NCBI GenBank assembly: GCA_009760885.1
Contig: CM019693.1
Location: 51,168,596-51,232,595 of the forward strand
DNA from: Achatina immaculata
Taxonomy: Eukaryota; Mollusca; Gastropoda; Stylommatophora; Achatinidae
DNA: 64,000 nucleotides
Reading direction: 5' to 3'
The notes under the pieces are model-generated. The model was not told where the DNA came from and made no database searches. It worked only from the letters and a program-made list of their open reading frames with translations. Made by a program: the position numbers and the translations under genes. Shown here piece after piece: positions 1 through 11,744 of this stretch. Position 1 is the stretch's first letter; each line of letters starts with the position of its first letter.

Positions 1-420
1 GTGGTATGTGTAGCTCTCGCAGCGATGCTACTGGACATACCGATTAAACTTCACTTTATCCTTTCCACCACCTTTTCACATCGGCGCCGCACAGCAACCT
101 TTATTTCTTTTCCGCATTTTCTTCCTTGACTGGGAGGAGCTGCACTCCACGCGCGGCATCCGAATAGTCTCGCCAGCAGTGTCTTAACCTCTGGGACAAG
201 CCGGTTCATGCATTTCACCTGATATGACTGCACTCAGGACGTGGCCGACCTCCAGACCAGAGGTGCCATGATTTGACTGTTTGCTTCGCTTTATCCTTTC
301 TACCACCTTTTCCGCAGTGATACTGCACGGCAACCCCATTTGCACCTTTCTTCATTGGCCGGGAGGAGCACCGCTCCACGCATGGCAGCTTAAGAATATC
401 GCCAGCAGCGGCATTGACAA
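1..420. repeat. Two diverged copies of a ~230-bp unit of unknown origin
   Basis: Two related blocks lie head to tail, about 45-190 and 280-420. Both contain a ctttatcctttcyaccacct stretch, then a gggaggagc...ctccacg segment and end in tcgccagcag, about 230 bp apart. Identity looks about 70-75 percent. Short open stretches exist on the - strand but resemble nothing I know. The second block abuts the truncated 18S fragment directly. It could be part of an unidentified transposon or of an rDNA-associated spacer. Confidence 0.5.
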
Positions 421-757
421 TTGATAAGGTGGACATTTGAAAGATGCGTCGTCGGCACAGAAGGCCATGCGATCAGCACAAAGTTATCCAGAGTCACCAG
501 TTGGGATGCCGCGCCCTGCGAAGGGCAATGACGATTGGTTTTGAACTAATAAAAGCGCTCTTTCCATGAGGGTTGGAGCTTGGTAAGCATGTATTAGCTC
601 TAGAATTGCCACAGTTATCCAAGTAGGATCGTGTCATCTAAGGAACCTCGACTGATTTAATGAGCCATTCGCGGATTCACCGTGAGACAGTGTGAACTTA
701 GACATGCATGGCTTAATCTTTGAGACAAGCATATGACTACTGGCAGGATCAACCAGA
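421..757 (-). rRNA. 5'-terminal fragment of 18S rRNA gene, truncated
   Basis: Read on the - strand from about 757 this begins with the universal eukaryotic small-subunit start ctggttgatcctgccag, followed by the catatgcttgtctcaaag and aagccatgcatgtctaag helices and the gcatctttcaaatgtc region. About 335 nt can be followed. Homology is lost near 421, where the unknown repeat begins, so the remaining roughly 1.5 kb of 18S is missing. The retained part looks intact, which suggests a recent copy. As it stands it cannot make a functional rRNA. It is either an orphan rDNA fragment or the edge of a misjoined rDNA unit. Confidence 0.9.
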
Positions 758-1247
758 TAGCTTTCTTCACCGAACCTTAGTCGGATATCTACCGACAGAC
801 CGACACGGGGCAAGGGAGACAGCGCTCTGCTCAGAGCGGATCCCTTTCGACCCCGGCGGCGTTTCACTTCCTTTAACTGGCGGGAGCGGCTCGCGGCTCT
901 CTCTGCTCTAGCGAACGAGAAGAGAGCCCAGCCACCCACAACATACGCACATTACATACTGCAGACCTGATACTCTTTGCGAGAGATGGGCCAATTTCGA
1001 GACCATCGGTCGACAAAACCGTACTACATTGTTAGCACGAACCTGGCTGGCTAGCCGTTTACATGCTTCGCTCGACGGACAAACCACTTGCTTCTGCATC
1101 GAAACACCTTAACTCTTGCCATCCGGGAAGGGAGCAAAAGCCTGTCTCCCCATGCACGGAACTCGAGAGTGCTTTTTCACCAAAAGAACAGTCGGCCTGC
1201 GCAACAGCAGCAGCCTGCGCTGTGTAGCGTAGCTCTGCGCGGCTGAC
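758..1247 (-). other. Probable 5' external transcribed spacer next to the 18S fragment
   Basis: This block lies immediately upstream of the 18S 5' end in its own orientation and is GC-richer than the rest of the window. It carries no coding signal and no similarity to anything else in the window. Position and composition fit the end of the rDNA external spacer. It stops where a LINE in the opposite orientation begins at about 1248. The assignment rests on adjacency only. Confidence 0.45.
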
Positions 1248-2182
1248 AGAATAAATGGTGAAACAACTTGTCTGTCAGGGGTGCATATTGTCACCTTACT
1301 TATTTAACTTGTATACCGAAAATATAATGAGGAATGTTAGAGAAGATCTAGAATATTACGATGCCATAAAAATTGGAGGTTATGAAATCAGAGATTAGAT
1401 ATGCTGATGACACAGTATTACTGTCCACAATACAAAAAGGAATGGAAAAACTAATTATGTCCGTCCGTAAGAATAGTGAACAGCAAAACCTCTATCATAA
1501 TGCGAAGAAAACTAAATTGATGACAACTGACAAAACAAACAAGGCAGCTGAAATAAGTATCAATGAGGAAAAATTGGAAGACCTGAAGAGTTTTGAATAT
1601 CTTAGATCACTACTAACTAATAATGGAGATACAATGAGGGAAATTAAAAGGAGGACATCTGTCACTCTTCAGAAAGTAAAACAACTAAAGAATCTGTGGA
1701 GAGGAACAGACAGAACTACAAAAATAAGATTTTTAAGGGCATGCATCTTTCCCATCGCAACATATGCCTGTGAGACCTGGACACTTAACAAAACAGCTGA
1801 GAAACACATAAATGCCTTTAAATGTAAATGCTGCAGAAAAGTTCTTCAAATATCATGGACACAGAAAAGAACAAATATATCCATACTACAAGAACTTAAT
1901 ATTGAAGAAGGTTGGCTAGTAAAGAAGATTAAAGAGAGAAAATTTAAATATTTTGGACACATTAAACGTCATGAGAATCTAGAGAAAACCATCTTGGAAG
2001 GATACATAATGGGAAAAAGAAAGAGAGGAAGACCAAGGCGAAGATGGCTGCAAGACATTGTTGATAGTCTGCAAATGGATGCATCAGCTGCAGGGCATCT
2101 TGTTTACAACCGAGAGGCCCACAGGAGAGCTGTTAGGAAGGCGATGTTCAGCAAGGGACATGCAAATGATTGACTGACTGAT
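1248..2182 (+). mobile_element. LINE fragment (family A): C-terminal part of reverse transcriptase, 5'-truncated
   Basis: The reading frame shows the RT motif QGCILSPYLFN, then IGGYEI, then RYADDTVLLS with the catalytic DD. The thumb/connection region with ACETWTLNK follows, and the C-terminal GKRKRGRPRRRWLQDI motif common in non-LTR retrotransposons. The frame ends at 2173 and is followed by a short tgactgactga 3' tail. Comparison with the sister copy at 46888-47890 (- strand) shows a 2-nt deletion near 1388 that breaks the frame just before the YADD box, and a deletion of about 20 bp near 1268. The copy is therefore dead. The 5' end abuts rDNA spacer of opposite orientation. Clade not assigned. 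Confidence 0.88.
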
Positions 2183-2334
2183 ACTACACAAAATGAGAAC
2201 AAAGACTGGTTGCAGTAAATGCATTTGTTTCTGAGAAGATGAGTTTTTGTTGTATGACAGTGCTGATGTTTCTGATTATATGGGCAGCAGACAATTTAGA
2301 TTGATCTAGTGAGAGTGATGTTTGTGATAACAAC

Positions 2335-2785
2335 ACTGAAACTGTTAACATTGTGTCTGAACTTGTGTGGTCCGAGGGTACTGAAACTGTTAACATTGTG
2401 TCTGAACTTGTGTGGTCCGAGGGTAATGAAACTGTTAACATTGTGTCTGAACTTGTGTGGTCCGAGGGTACTGAAACTGTTAACATTGTGTCTGAACTTG
2501 TGTGGTCCGAGGGTACTGAAACTGTTGACATTGTGTCTGAACTTGTGTGGTCCGAGGGTACTGAAACTGTTGACATTGTGTTTGAACTTGTGTGGTCCGA
2601 GGGTACCGAAACTGTTGACATTGTGTCTGAACTTGTGTGGTCCGAGGGTACCGAAACTGTTAACATTGTGTCTGAACTTGTGTGGTCCGAGGGTACTGAA
2701 ACTGTTAACATTGTGTCTGAACTTGTGTGGTCCGAGGGTACTGAAACTGTTAACATTGTGTCTGAACTTGTGTGGTCCGAGGATA
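2335..2785. repeat. 45-bp minisatellite, ~10 copies
   Basis: The unit contains cttgtgtggtccgaggg and gaaactgttaacattgtg and repeats at exactly 45 bp with few substitutions (taac/tgac, act/acc). Because 45 is divisible by 3 and the unit lacks stops, several frames are open on both strands. These ORFs have no other coding support. Confidence 0.95.
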
Positions 2786-3104
2786 GTCAGCACCCACAGT
2801 CCAGCCCGATGCTGAGATTGACAAGGAAGTTCAGTATTTGTGTGAGAAGTGGAAAGTGCCTTTAACCATGCTTTGGAGTGTATCTCATTAAGAAAAACTG
2901 TTGGTTTATTGGTTTTGACGTCATAGTCATTATAACGTCATCACATCATCACTACCACTTTCATCGGCATCATCATCATGAACTCATGTCAGAAAATGCT
3001 ATTTTTATTTCTGGCATAGTAATCTTTACACTATCATTAAAATTGTTGTACATGTGCTTTTGGAATTTATCACACAAAGAAAACCTATTGATTTGAACAT
3101 CATC
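2786..3104. other. Unique AT-rich sequence between satellites
   Basis: No gene or transposon similarity was recognised. A single perfect tgacgtca palindrome occurs at 2916-2923, probably by chance. Confidence 0.4.
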
Positions 3105-3225
3105 ATTATCAGCACACCATCACCTCCACAACCATAATCATCATCATCAGCACATCATCACCTCCACAACCATAATCATCATCATCAGCACATCATCACC
3201 TCCACAACCATAATCATCATCATCA
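3105..3225. repeat. 38-bp minisatellite, 3 copies
   Basis: cacctccacaaccataatc recurs at 3121, 3159 and 3197. The array is embedded in a CAT-rich tract. Confidence 0.85.
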
Positions 3226-3439
3226 TCATTACTCTCACATAGTCATTATCAATACCATTACCTTCATCATCATCATTATTACCAGCATCATCACCAACAC
3301 AGTCATCACCATCATAATCACCATCATCACCATTATCATCACCATCATAATCACCATCATCACCACTATAATTGCCATCCTCACCATTATAATCATCATA
3401 ATCACCATCATAATCATCATCACCATTATAATCATCATT

Positions 3440-3775
3440 ACCACCAGCATAATTATCAGTTGCACCTCTACTTTCATCATTATCACCAACATAATTATCA
3501 GTTGCATCTCTACTTTCATCATTATCACCAACATAATTATCAGTTGCACCTCTACTTTCATCATTATCACCAACATAATTATCAGTTGCACCTCTACTTT
3601 CATCATTATCACCAACATAATTATCAGTTGCACCTCTACTTTCATCATTATCACCAACATAATTATCAGTTGCACCTCTACTTTCATCATTATCACCAAC
3701 ATAATTATCAGTTGCACCTCTACTTTCATCATTATCACCAACATAATTATCAGTTGCACCTCTGCTCTCATCACT
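3440..3775. repeat. 42-bp minisatellite, ~8 copies
   Basis: The unit contains ttatcaccaacataattatc and gttgcacctctactttcatc, nearly identical between copies. It arises from the flanking CAT/ATC tract. Open frames reflect the 42-bp period. Confidence 0.92.
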
Positions 3776-4020
3776 GTTATAGCACCGTCATCATCATCAT
3801 CACTACCACTTTCATCATCATCATCATCATCATCACCACCACTTTCACCATCATCGTCATCACTATCACTTTCACAGTCATCATCATCATCATCATCTTC
3901 ACTACCAATTTCACCATCATCATAATCATCATCATCATCATCATCATCGTCATCATCATCATCATTATCATCACTACCACTTTCATCATCATCATCATCA
4001 TCATCACTACCACTTTCATC

Positions 4021-4057
<37 letters not shown>

Positions 4058-4139
4058 CTACCACTTTCATCATCATCATCATCACTACCACTTTCGCCAT
4101 CATAATCATCATCATCATCATCATCACTACCAGTTTCAC

Positions 4140-4174
<35 letters not shown>

Positions 4175-4538
4175 CTACCACTTTCGCCGTTATCATCATC
4201 ATCATCACTACCACTTTTGCCATTATCATCATCATCATCACTACCACTTTCATCATCATCATCATCATCATCACCACTTTTGCCATAATCATCATCATCA
4301 CTACCACTTTCACCATCACCATCATCATCATCATCACTACCACTTTCACCATCATCATCATCACTACCACTTTCGCCATTATCATCATCATCATCATCAT
4401 CATCACTACCACTTTTGCCATTATCATCATCATCATCACTACCACTTTCATCATCATCATCATCATCATCACTTTTGCCATCATCATCATCATCACTACC
4501 ACTTTCACCATCATCATCATCATCACTACCACTTTCAC

Positions 4539-4573
<35 letters not shown>

Positions 4574-4754
4574 CTACCACTTTCGCCATCATCATCATCA
4601 TCATCATCATCACTACCACTTTCACCATCATCATCATCATCATCATCATCATCACTACCATTTTCACCATCATCATCATCATCATCACCACTTTCACCAT
4701 CATCATCATCATCACTACCACTTTCACCATCATCATCATCATCATCACTTTCAC

Positions 4755-4795
<41 letters not shown>

Positions 4796-5868
4796 CTACC
4801 ACTTTCACCATCATCATCATCATCATCACTACCACTTTCACCATCATCATCATTATCACTACCACTTTCACCATCATCATCATCTTCACTACCACTTTCA
4901 CCATCATCATCATCATCGCTACCACTTTCACCATCTTCATCATCATCACTACCACTTTCACCATCATCATCATCGTCACTACCACTTTCACCATCTTCAT
5001 CATCATCACTACCACTTTCACTATCATCATCATCATCACTTTCACCACCATCATCATCATCACTACCACTTTCACTATCATCATCATCATTACTTTCACC
5101 ACCATCATCATCATCATCACTTTCACCACCATCATCATCATCATCACTTTTACCATCATTATCATCACTACCACCACCATCATCGTCATCATCATCACTT
5201 TTACCATCATTATCATCACTACCACTTTCACTATTGTCATCATCATCACTACCACTTTAACTATCGTCATCATCATCACTACCACTTTCACTATCATCAT
5301 CATCATCATCACTACCACATTCACTATCGTCATCATCATCACTACCACTTTCACTATCATCATCATCACTACCACATTCACTATCATCATCATCATCACT
5401 ACCACATTCACTATCGTCATCATCATCACTACCACATTCACTGTCGTCATCATCATCACTACCACTTTCGCCATCATCATCATCACTAGCACATTCACTG
5501 CCATCATCATCATCATCATCACTAGCACATTCACTATCATCATCATCATCATCACTACCACATTCACTATCGTCATCATCATCATTACTACCACATTCAC
5601 TGTCATCATCATCATCATCATCACTAGCACATTCACTATCATCATCATCACTACCACTTTCACTATCATCATAATCATCATCACTACCACATTCACTATC
5701 GTCATCATCATCACTACCACATTCACTATCATCATCATCACTACCACATTCACTATTGTCATCATCATCACTACCACTTTCACTGTCATCATCATCATCA
5801 CTAGCACATTCACTATCGTCATCATCATCATCATCATCATCATCACTAGCACATTCACCATTGTCATC
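3776..5868. repeat. ~2.1-kb compound (ATC)n tract with interspersed ctaccacttt blocks
   Basis: Runs of 3-12 ATC triplets alternate with actaccactttcaccatc-like blocks, over about 2.1 kb without any unique sequence. Every long ORF here (poly-Ile/Thr, poly-Ser/Pro, poly-Met/Val) is a consequence of the triplet period and is not supported as coding. Confidence 0.95.
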
Positions 5869-5869
5869 A

Positions 5870-6306
5870 ATCTGTCAAGAAATGGTATTTTTATTTGTGC
5901 ATAATAATTCTTTACTTTGCCTTTATAGCTGTTTTGCAATGTTCTCATTTTTTCTGCAGAAAATATTAGCCACAGAATGAATGAGATGATTTTTAAAAAT
6001 AACCCTAAATTGGTTGAGTGGATTGGAAGCAGAAATAACTTTAGAAACTGTCACCAACACTCAAACACTGAAGAAAAATGAGAATGTTTTAGAAGTCATC
6101 AATTTTTATTTGCAAGACATAAGGGAAAAATTATTTGCGTAAACAGTGTTGTCATTTCTAGTTGTAATAATTATTTAACTATAAACATTTCTTCACCAAA
6201 TGTAGTCAGTGTTTCATTATGAACATTGTCAGGTGTAATCATTTCACTCTGAACCATTCTTTGTCAGATGTAATCATTGTTTAATATATAAACTTCTCTG
6301 CACCAG
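5870..6306 (+). other. Unique intron sequence upstream of the first recognised ANKRD13 exon
   Basis: AT-rich non-repetitive sequence with no exon that I can match to the family. The exons encoding the ANKRD13 N-terminus were not found here or in 1-5870, so they probably lie outside the window. Confidence 0.4.
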
Positions 6307-6431
6307 TTCTCCATGAGGCAGTTTGTACTGGTGATCCAGAAATAGTCCAGTTGGTACTCCAGTACAGAGACTTCCAGAGATATTCCAAGAGAACTTACGG
6401 AGTCCCAGATTTGTTGAAGAAGCTACAAGAG
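6307..6431 (+). CDS. ANKRD13: ANKRD13 family protein, ankyrin-repeat exon (exon 1 of those in the window)
   Basis: The exon lies between a ctctgcaccag acceptor and a gag|gtttgt donor. It starts in phase 1 (a G from the missing upstream exon completes GTT) and reads VLHEAVCTGDPEIVQLVLQ..., then VPDLLKKLQE, ending in phase 0. This matches the human ANKRD13A stretch VLHEAVSTGDPEMVYTVLQ...GVPELLQKILE closely (recalled family sequence, not searched). LHEAV...GDPEIV is a classical ankyrin repeat. In A, B and D members this region precedes a central GPCR-chaperone-like domain and C-terminal ubiquitin-interacting motifs. These proteins bind ubiquitinated membrane cargo such as EGFR at the plasma membrane and endosomes. 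Clear orthology to A, B or D cannot be settled here. Confidence 0.93.
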
Positions 6432-6769
6432 GTTTGTTAGTTCTGATAATTCAGAAGATAAGGATGAACATTTCCTCAGCTTGTTTTTCATCTTTTTCCC
6501 CTCATGATTAGGCTGATATAAATAATGAGGTCTGTACACACTCAGTGATAGTCTTCTGAGGTCAGGGCTGTCAAGCTTTAGTTCAATGACACCCATCTCT
6601 GTTCTTTGTTTTGCTTCATGGAAAAAGGCTGTGGCACAAGAGTCTGAGGATGAAACAGTAAATAATGTACCACAAGAGCCTGAGAATGTGTTAAAAATTG
6701 GTGTAGTTTCATAATGAAGGAGCTTTCAAAGAAGCCTAGCCCTACCATCTTCTTGTGCACGGCAGAGAA
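6432..6769. other. Unique intron sequence after exon 1
   Basis: No coding or transposon similarity was recognised before the 74-bp repeat. Confidence 0.35.
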
Positions 6770-7065
6770 CCTAAGAGGAGACATAGTCAGATGTTATCTA
6801 TCATTATCTTGACCATCATTAGGTGGAAGAGCAGAGAAGACCTAAGAAGAGACATGATAGTCAGATGTTATCTATCATTATCTTGACCATCATTAGGTGG
6901 AAGAGCAGAGAAGACCTAAGAGGAGACATGATAGTCAGATGTTATCTATCATCTTGACCATCATTAGGTGGAAGAGCAGAGAGGGCCTAAGAGGAGACAT
7001 GATAGTCAGATGTTATCTATCATTATCTTGACCATCATTGAGTGGAAGAGCAGGAGAGGGCCTCT
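6770..7065. repeat. ~74-bp minisatellite, ~4 copies
   Basis: gtggaagagcagagaaga and atgttatctatcattatc recur, with unit starts at 6823, 6897, 6968 and 7042. It is intronic. Confidence 0.85.
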
Positions 7066-7435
7066 CACAACATCTCAGAACAGGATCAAAATCCATATAT
7101 GTAATCTCTCTTCATGCGTTGCTTCATCTGTTTCTTCTCTCCCCCCCCCCCCCAGTTCTGTCTGGTAAGATGGATTCTTTCTGTGAGAGAGCAGTCTTTA
7201 TTTTATGGGATTGGTTGTGTCACAGTTTGAGTTGTTGCTGTCTAAAACATCGTGGAGAACCATGAAACCATAGAGTTTATATGATAGGATTTTCAGTATC
7301 CCTTCAGTTTTTTTTATGCTCATGAGATGTTAATAAATGTACATGAAATGATGTTACAACATCATGAAAACATCATGTAAAGGCTTCTTGAATGAATAGA
7401 AAAATTTAAGGAAAACCTGCTAGAACTAGATGATA
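7066..7435. other. Unique intron sequence with a poly-C run
   Basis: A run of about 13 C lies at 7141-7153. Nothing else was recognised. Confidence 0.35.
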
Positions 7436-7925
7436 GGTGACACTTTCAAGACCTAATAGTGACACTTTCACGGCCTAACAGTGACACTTTCAAGACCTAA
7501 CATTGACACTTTCAAGACCTGATAGTGACACTTTCATGGCCTAACGGTGATACTTTCAAGACCTAACAGTGACACTTTCGTGATCTGATAGTAAATGACA
7601 CTTACGTGGTCTGATAGTAAGTGACACTTGTGTGGTCTGATAGTAAGTGACACTTGTGTGGTCTGATAGTAAGTGACACTTGTGTGGTCTGATAGTAAGT
7701 GACACTTGAATGGTCTAATAGAAAGTGACACTTGCATGGTCTGATAGAAAGTGACACTTGAATGGTCTAATAGAAAGTGACACTTACATGGTCTGATAGA
7801 AAGTGACACTTGCATGGTCTGATAGAAAGTGACACTTACATGGTCTGATAGAAAGTGACATTTACATGGTCTTATAGAAAGTGACACTTACATGGTCTGA
7901 TAGTGACACTTGCATGACCTGATAG
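7436..7925. repeat. Degenerate 26-30-bp minisatellite built on agtgacactt
   Basis: About 18 units contain agtgacactt followed by a variable 'atggtctgatagaaa' half. The first third (to about 7590) uses a diverged 'tcaagacctaa' version. Confidence 0.85.
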
Positions 7926-8644
7926 TACATGTGATTTAGCACAGTGTTGTATGGTTAAACATTTGAAAAATAATAGACATAGCATAGACTTGAGGGAAAA
8001 AAATGATCCGGGACTCGAACCATGGACTCCGACAGAGGTAGTTTCAGTTTATGATTCTGGGTACAAATTTTTCAGATGAGAAACACTGAAACTTGTGCAC
8101 ACTAAATTGATTTAGCAGTTTTGGAGGGCAAGTTTTGGAAAATACTAGACAAAGCACTATAGAAATGTGTGTAACAAATTGTTTGTTTGTTTGTTGTCAC
8201 TGTCATGCAGGTAGCACTAGACATTTGCAGGAGATCATGTGTGTAATTTTGTGTCTCAAACGGGGTGGAGGAGGGGGGGAGGTGAAGACACCCGTTGAGG
8301 CAATCAGCGACCCATAGCTGACCAAGACCTTGTCCCACCTCTCTGTGGTACCCCCAGTAACAGGCCTAGCCTGGCTAATGGGGCAGGGATCGCCATAGTC
8401 CCCATGGTGGTGGAGTCTGCTAAAGAAGCATGCACACCCCCTGCTTTTTAGCTGTACTCCAGGACTGAAAAAGTAGCCGGCATAACCCGCTCCCATGGTG
8501 GTATGATGCTGCGCCTCAACATCTCTACAGCATCGGCCGCAAAGAACAACAGCTCGCAGTTACAGAGAGTTCGTACAAGTCTCAAACTGTGTCCCTAGTT
8601 TTTCTTGGTGTCATGACCTCATTTCCTTTCCATATGTCATTATT
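7926..8644. other. Non-repetitive intron segment with a GC-rich island at 8240-8600
   Basis: The island at 8240-8600 is GC-richer than its surroundings. On the - strand it has an open stretch (8203-8496) containing GYFFSPGVQLKSRGCACFF. This could be the 5' part of a LINE or another transposon, but I do not recognise the family and no promoter or exon borders are evident. Confidence 0.3.
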
Positions 8645-8785
8645 TCAGCCATATTAAAGACTTGGCTACTTCAGCACATTTAATTGGAGGTGTTAGATGG
8701 CACATTAAAGACTTGGCTACTATTTGAGGGGTGTTAGATGGCACATTAAAGACTTGGCTACTATTTGAGGGGTGTTAGATGGCAA
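8645..8785. repeat. 41-bp repeat, 3 copies
   Basis: cacattaaagacttggctac recurs three times, each followed by a tgttagatgg segment. Confidence 0.8.
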
Positions 8786-9398
8786 AGTAGATAGTGTGCT
8801 GTTTTTTATTTTTGTGGCAAGGTGGTTGCTTGCCCTACCTGTGTCTTTAGCTCAAGTCCCAGTTAGTTCTCTTGTCACTTTTCTTCCTGTCACATCTTAA
8901 GTGCATTGTCTAGTATTTTGGGAATGCTAAGCATACAACACTGCCAGAGCTTTGTTGTTTCTCATTTTAAAAATATGCACATTGTGAGTGACAGAAACAT
9001 GACCTGGGAGCTATATCCTCAGATTTCTCTGAATGAGAAGATGATGGCATGAAGATTTCCGTCAAGGAAAATCATGTTTATGGCATGTTCTTTTTTTTTT
9101 TTAAGGTTGTGATTAGTACAATCACTTCAGTCTGTTGATTTCTTAAATTTCATTTATACTCATTTTACGATTTCACTTTTCATCATTTTGTCCCCAATTT
9201 ATTTTTGATTATTCTAATCTACATTTACTACATAAAGTTATTTATAGTTTGTGTCCTTAGTTTAGTCATATTTGACAAAGAAGAAATATCACTTGTAGCT
9301 TTCTGTTTCTCATATTATTTCTTGCCACTGAATTTTTACAAACAGATTTAGATTCATTTTTGTGTTTGTCTCCTCATTCTTGTTTCATTCTTCTTAAG
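8786..9398. other. Unique AT-rich intron sequence before exon 2
   Basis: No exon, RNA gene or transposon was recognised. The last 30 bp form a pyrimidine-rich tract leading to the ttcttcttaag acceptor. Confidence 0.4.
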
Positions 9399-9444
9399 TC
9401 CCCAGATTTTTATGTAGAGATGAAGTGGGAGTTTACAAGTTGGG
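9399..9444 (+). CDS. ANKRD13: ANKRD13 family protein, exon 2 (46 nt)
   Basis: Short exon between acceptor ttcttcttaag and donor tggg|gtaagt. It reads SPDFYVEMKWEFTSW plus one G, matching the invariant human APDFYVQMKWEFTSW. It starts in phase 0 after exon 1 and ends in phase 1, and the dangling G completes the Val codon of exon 3 (G|TG). This motif opens the GPCR-chaperone-like domain of the family. Too short to be found as an ORF. The identification rests on the motif and on splice phase. Confidence 0.93.
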
Positions 9445-9524
9445 GTAAGTGCAGATTTGGCCATAAGTCACAATACTCAACATAATTCTAGCATAAATGT
9501 CTAATACTAAGTCAGATTGAAGGG

Positions 9525-11400
9525 CAGCCAACACTTAACCAAAGTCAGGTGCAGCCAACACTTAACCAAAGTCAAGGGTAGCCAACACTTAACCAAAGTC
9601 AAGGGTAGCCAACACTTAACCAAAGTCAAGTGCAGCCAACACTTAACCAAAGTCAAGGGTAGCCAACACTTAACCAAAGTCAGGTGCAGCCAACACTTAA
9701 CCAAAGTCAAGGGTAGCCAACACTTAACCAAAGTCAAGTGCAGCCAACACTTGACCAAAGTCAAGGGTAGCCAACACTTAACCAAAGTCAAGGGTAGCCA
9801 ACACTTAACCAAAGTCAAGTGCAGCCAACACTAAACCAAAGTCAAGTGGAGCCAACACTTAACCAAAGTCAAGTGCAGCCAACACTAAACCAAAGTCAAA
9901 TGTTAATACATTAAACCAAAATAAAGTGTAGCCAACACTAAACCAGCCAAGTGTTACAAAACTAAACCAATGTCAAGTGTTACAAAAACTAAACCAAATT
10001 CAAATGTTAAAACATTAAACCAAAATAAAGTGTAGAAAACACTAAACCAAAGTCAAGTGTAGTCAGCACTAAACCAAAGTCAGGTGTTACAAAACTAAAC
10101 TATTATGAGAACTAAACCAGTTATCTGTTACATAAACTAAACCAAAGTCAAGTGTTACAAATACTAAACCAAAGTCAACTATTATGAGAACTAAACCAGT
10201 TATCTGTTACATAAACTAAACCAAAGTCAAGTGTTACAAATACTAAACCAAAGTCAACTATTACAAAAAAAAACTAAACCAAAGTCAACTGTTACAAAAG
10301 CTAAATAAAAGTCACCTGTTATAAAAACTAAACCAAAGTTAGCTGTTACAAAAACTAAACCAAAGTTAGCTGTTACAAAAACTAAACAAAAGTAAACTGT
10401 TACAAAAACTAAATCAAAATCAAGTGTTACAAAAACTAAACCAAAGTTAGCTGTTACAAAAATTAAACCAAAGCCTACTGTTACAAAAACTAAACCAAAG
10501 TTAGCTGTTACAAAAACTAAACCAAAGTTAGCTGTTACAAAAACTAAACCAAAGTTAGCTGTTACAAAAACTAAACCAAAGTTAGCTGTTACAAAAACTA
10601 AATCAAAATCAAGTGTTACAAAAACTAAACCAAAGTAAACTGTTACAAAAATTAAACCAAAGCCTACTGTTACAAAAACTAAACCAAAGTAAACTGTTAC
10701 AAAAATTAAACCAAAGCCTACTGTTACAAGAACTAAACCAAAGTAAACTGTTACAAAAATTAAACCAAAGCCTACTGTTACAAAAACTAAACCAAAGTCA
10801 AATGTGGCAAACACTAAACTGACGTCAAGTTTGGCAAACACTAAACCAAAGTCAACTGTTGCAAACATTAAACCAAAGCTAACTGTTACAAACACTAAAC
10901 CAAAGTCAACTGTTTCAAACACTAAACCAAAGTCAACTGTTTCAAACACTAAACCAAAGTCAACTGTTTCAAACACTAAACCAAAGTCAACTGTTTCAAA
11001 CACTAAACCAGAGTCAAGTGTTACAAACAATAAACCAAAGTCAAGTGTAGCAAACACTAAACCAGAGTCAAGTGTAGCAAATACAAAATCAAAGTCAAGT
11101 GTAGCAAATACAAAATCAGAGTCAAGTGTAGCAAATACAAAATCAAAGTCAAGTGTAGCAAATACAAAATCAGAGTCAAGTGTAGCAAATACAAAATCAG
11201 AGTCAAGTGTAGCAAATACAAAATCAAAGTCAAGTGTAGCAAATACAAAATCAAAGTCAAGTGTAGCAAATACAAAATCAAAGTCAAGTGTAGCAAATAC
11301 AAAATCAAAGTCAAGTGTAGCAAATACAAAATCAGAGTCAAGTGTAGCAAATACAAAATCAAAGTCAAGTGTAGCAAACGCTAAACTGAAGTCAAGTGTG
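9525..11400. repeat. 27-30-bp minisatellite family built on 'ctaaaccaaagtca', ~65 copies
   Basis: Three subfamilies follow one another: gtagccaacacttaaccaaa (9525-9900, exact 27-bp period), a diverged gttacaaaaactaaaccaaa zone (9900-10860) and gtgtagcaaatacaaaatca (11040-11380, 27 bp). All share the ctaaaccaaagtca core. ORFs on both strands follow from the 27-bp period. The gradient from degenerate to homogeneous subfamilies suggests successive local amplifications. Confidence 0.93.
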
Positions 11401-11744
11401 AAGTAAAAAAGTAAAGGTAACACTGTCATGCCTTTAGCAAACACTAAACCAATATAAAATGTAGAAAATGCTAAACCAAATTGAAATGTATGAGAGTGAG
11501 TAAAAATGTAACTGCAATTTTGCTCAAAAAATTCTAAATCAGGTAGTAGACAGCTGTAGTGCAGATGTGTCATGCCTGTCCTTTTTAGATGCATATGCAA
11601 GAAGGCATGTCAGCAATTTTGAAAATATGGCACCAGCAAACCAGATCCAAGATGGCTGTTCTGTAGGAGGCATGCATGAGAAATGAACAGTGCGCATTTA
11701 CTTGTTTCTTGGGTGGTGGAGCTGACAAACCTGCAGACATTCCT

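Noticed and set aside
1..1247. Active rDNA unit
   Set aside because: Only about 335 nt of 18S are present and the rest is replaced by unrelated sequence.
2338..2785. CRISPR array interpretation for regularly spaced repeats
   Set aside because: Units are contiguous without variable spacers, and the DNA is eukaryotic.
2184..2865. Repeat proteins SELVWSEGTETVNIV and similar
   Set aside because: A 45-bp unit without stops opens several frames on both strands equally, so none is favoured.
2916..2923. tgacgtca as a CRE promoter element
   Set aside because: A single 8-bp palindrome without promoter context is expected by chance in 64 kb.
3460..5904. 814-codon and 723-codon open frames over the ATC tract
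   Set aside because: They are homopolymeric Ile/Thr, Ser/Pro or Met/Val strings open in nearly every frame because of the triplet repeat; no start context, domain or splice evidence.
8203..8496. Protein-coding gene in the GC-rich island
   Set aside because: A short open stretch without recognised domain, splice sites or start context; listed only as an unidentified segment.
10254..11600. 448-codon - strand frame with DFDFVFATL repeats
   Set aside because: It follows from the 27-bp satellite; the opposite strand is open too and the frame degenerates with the repeat.
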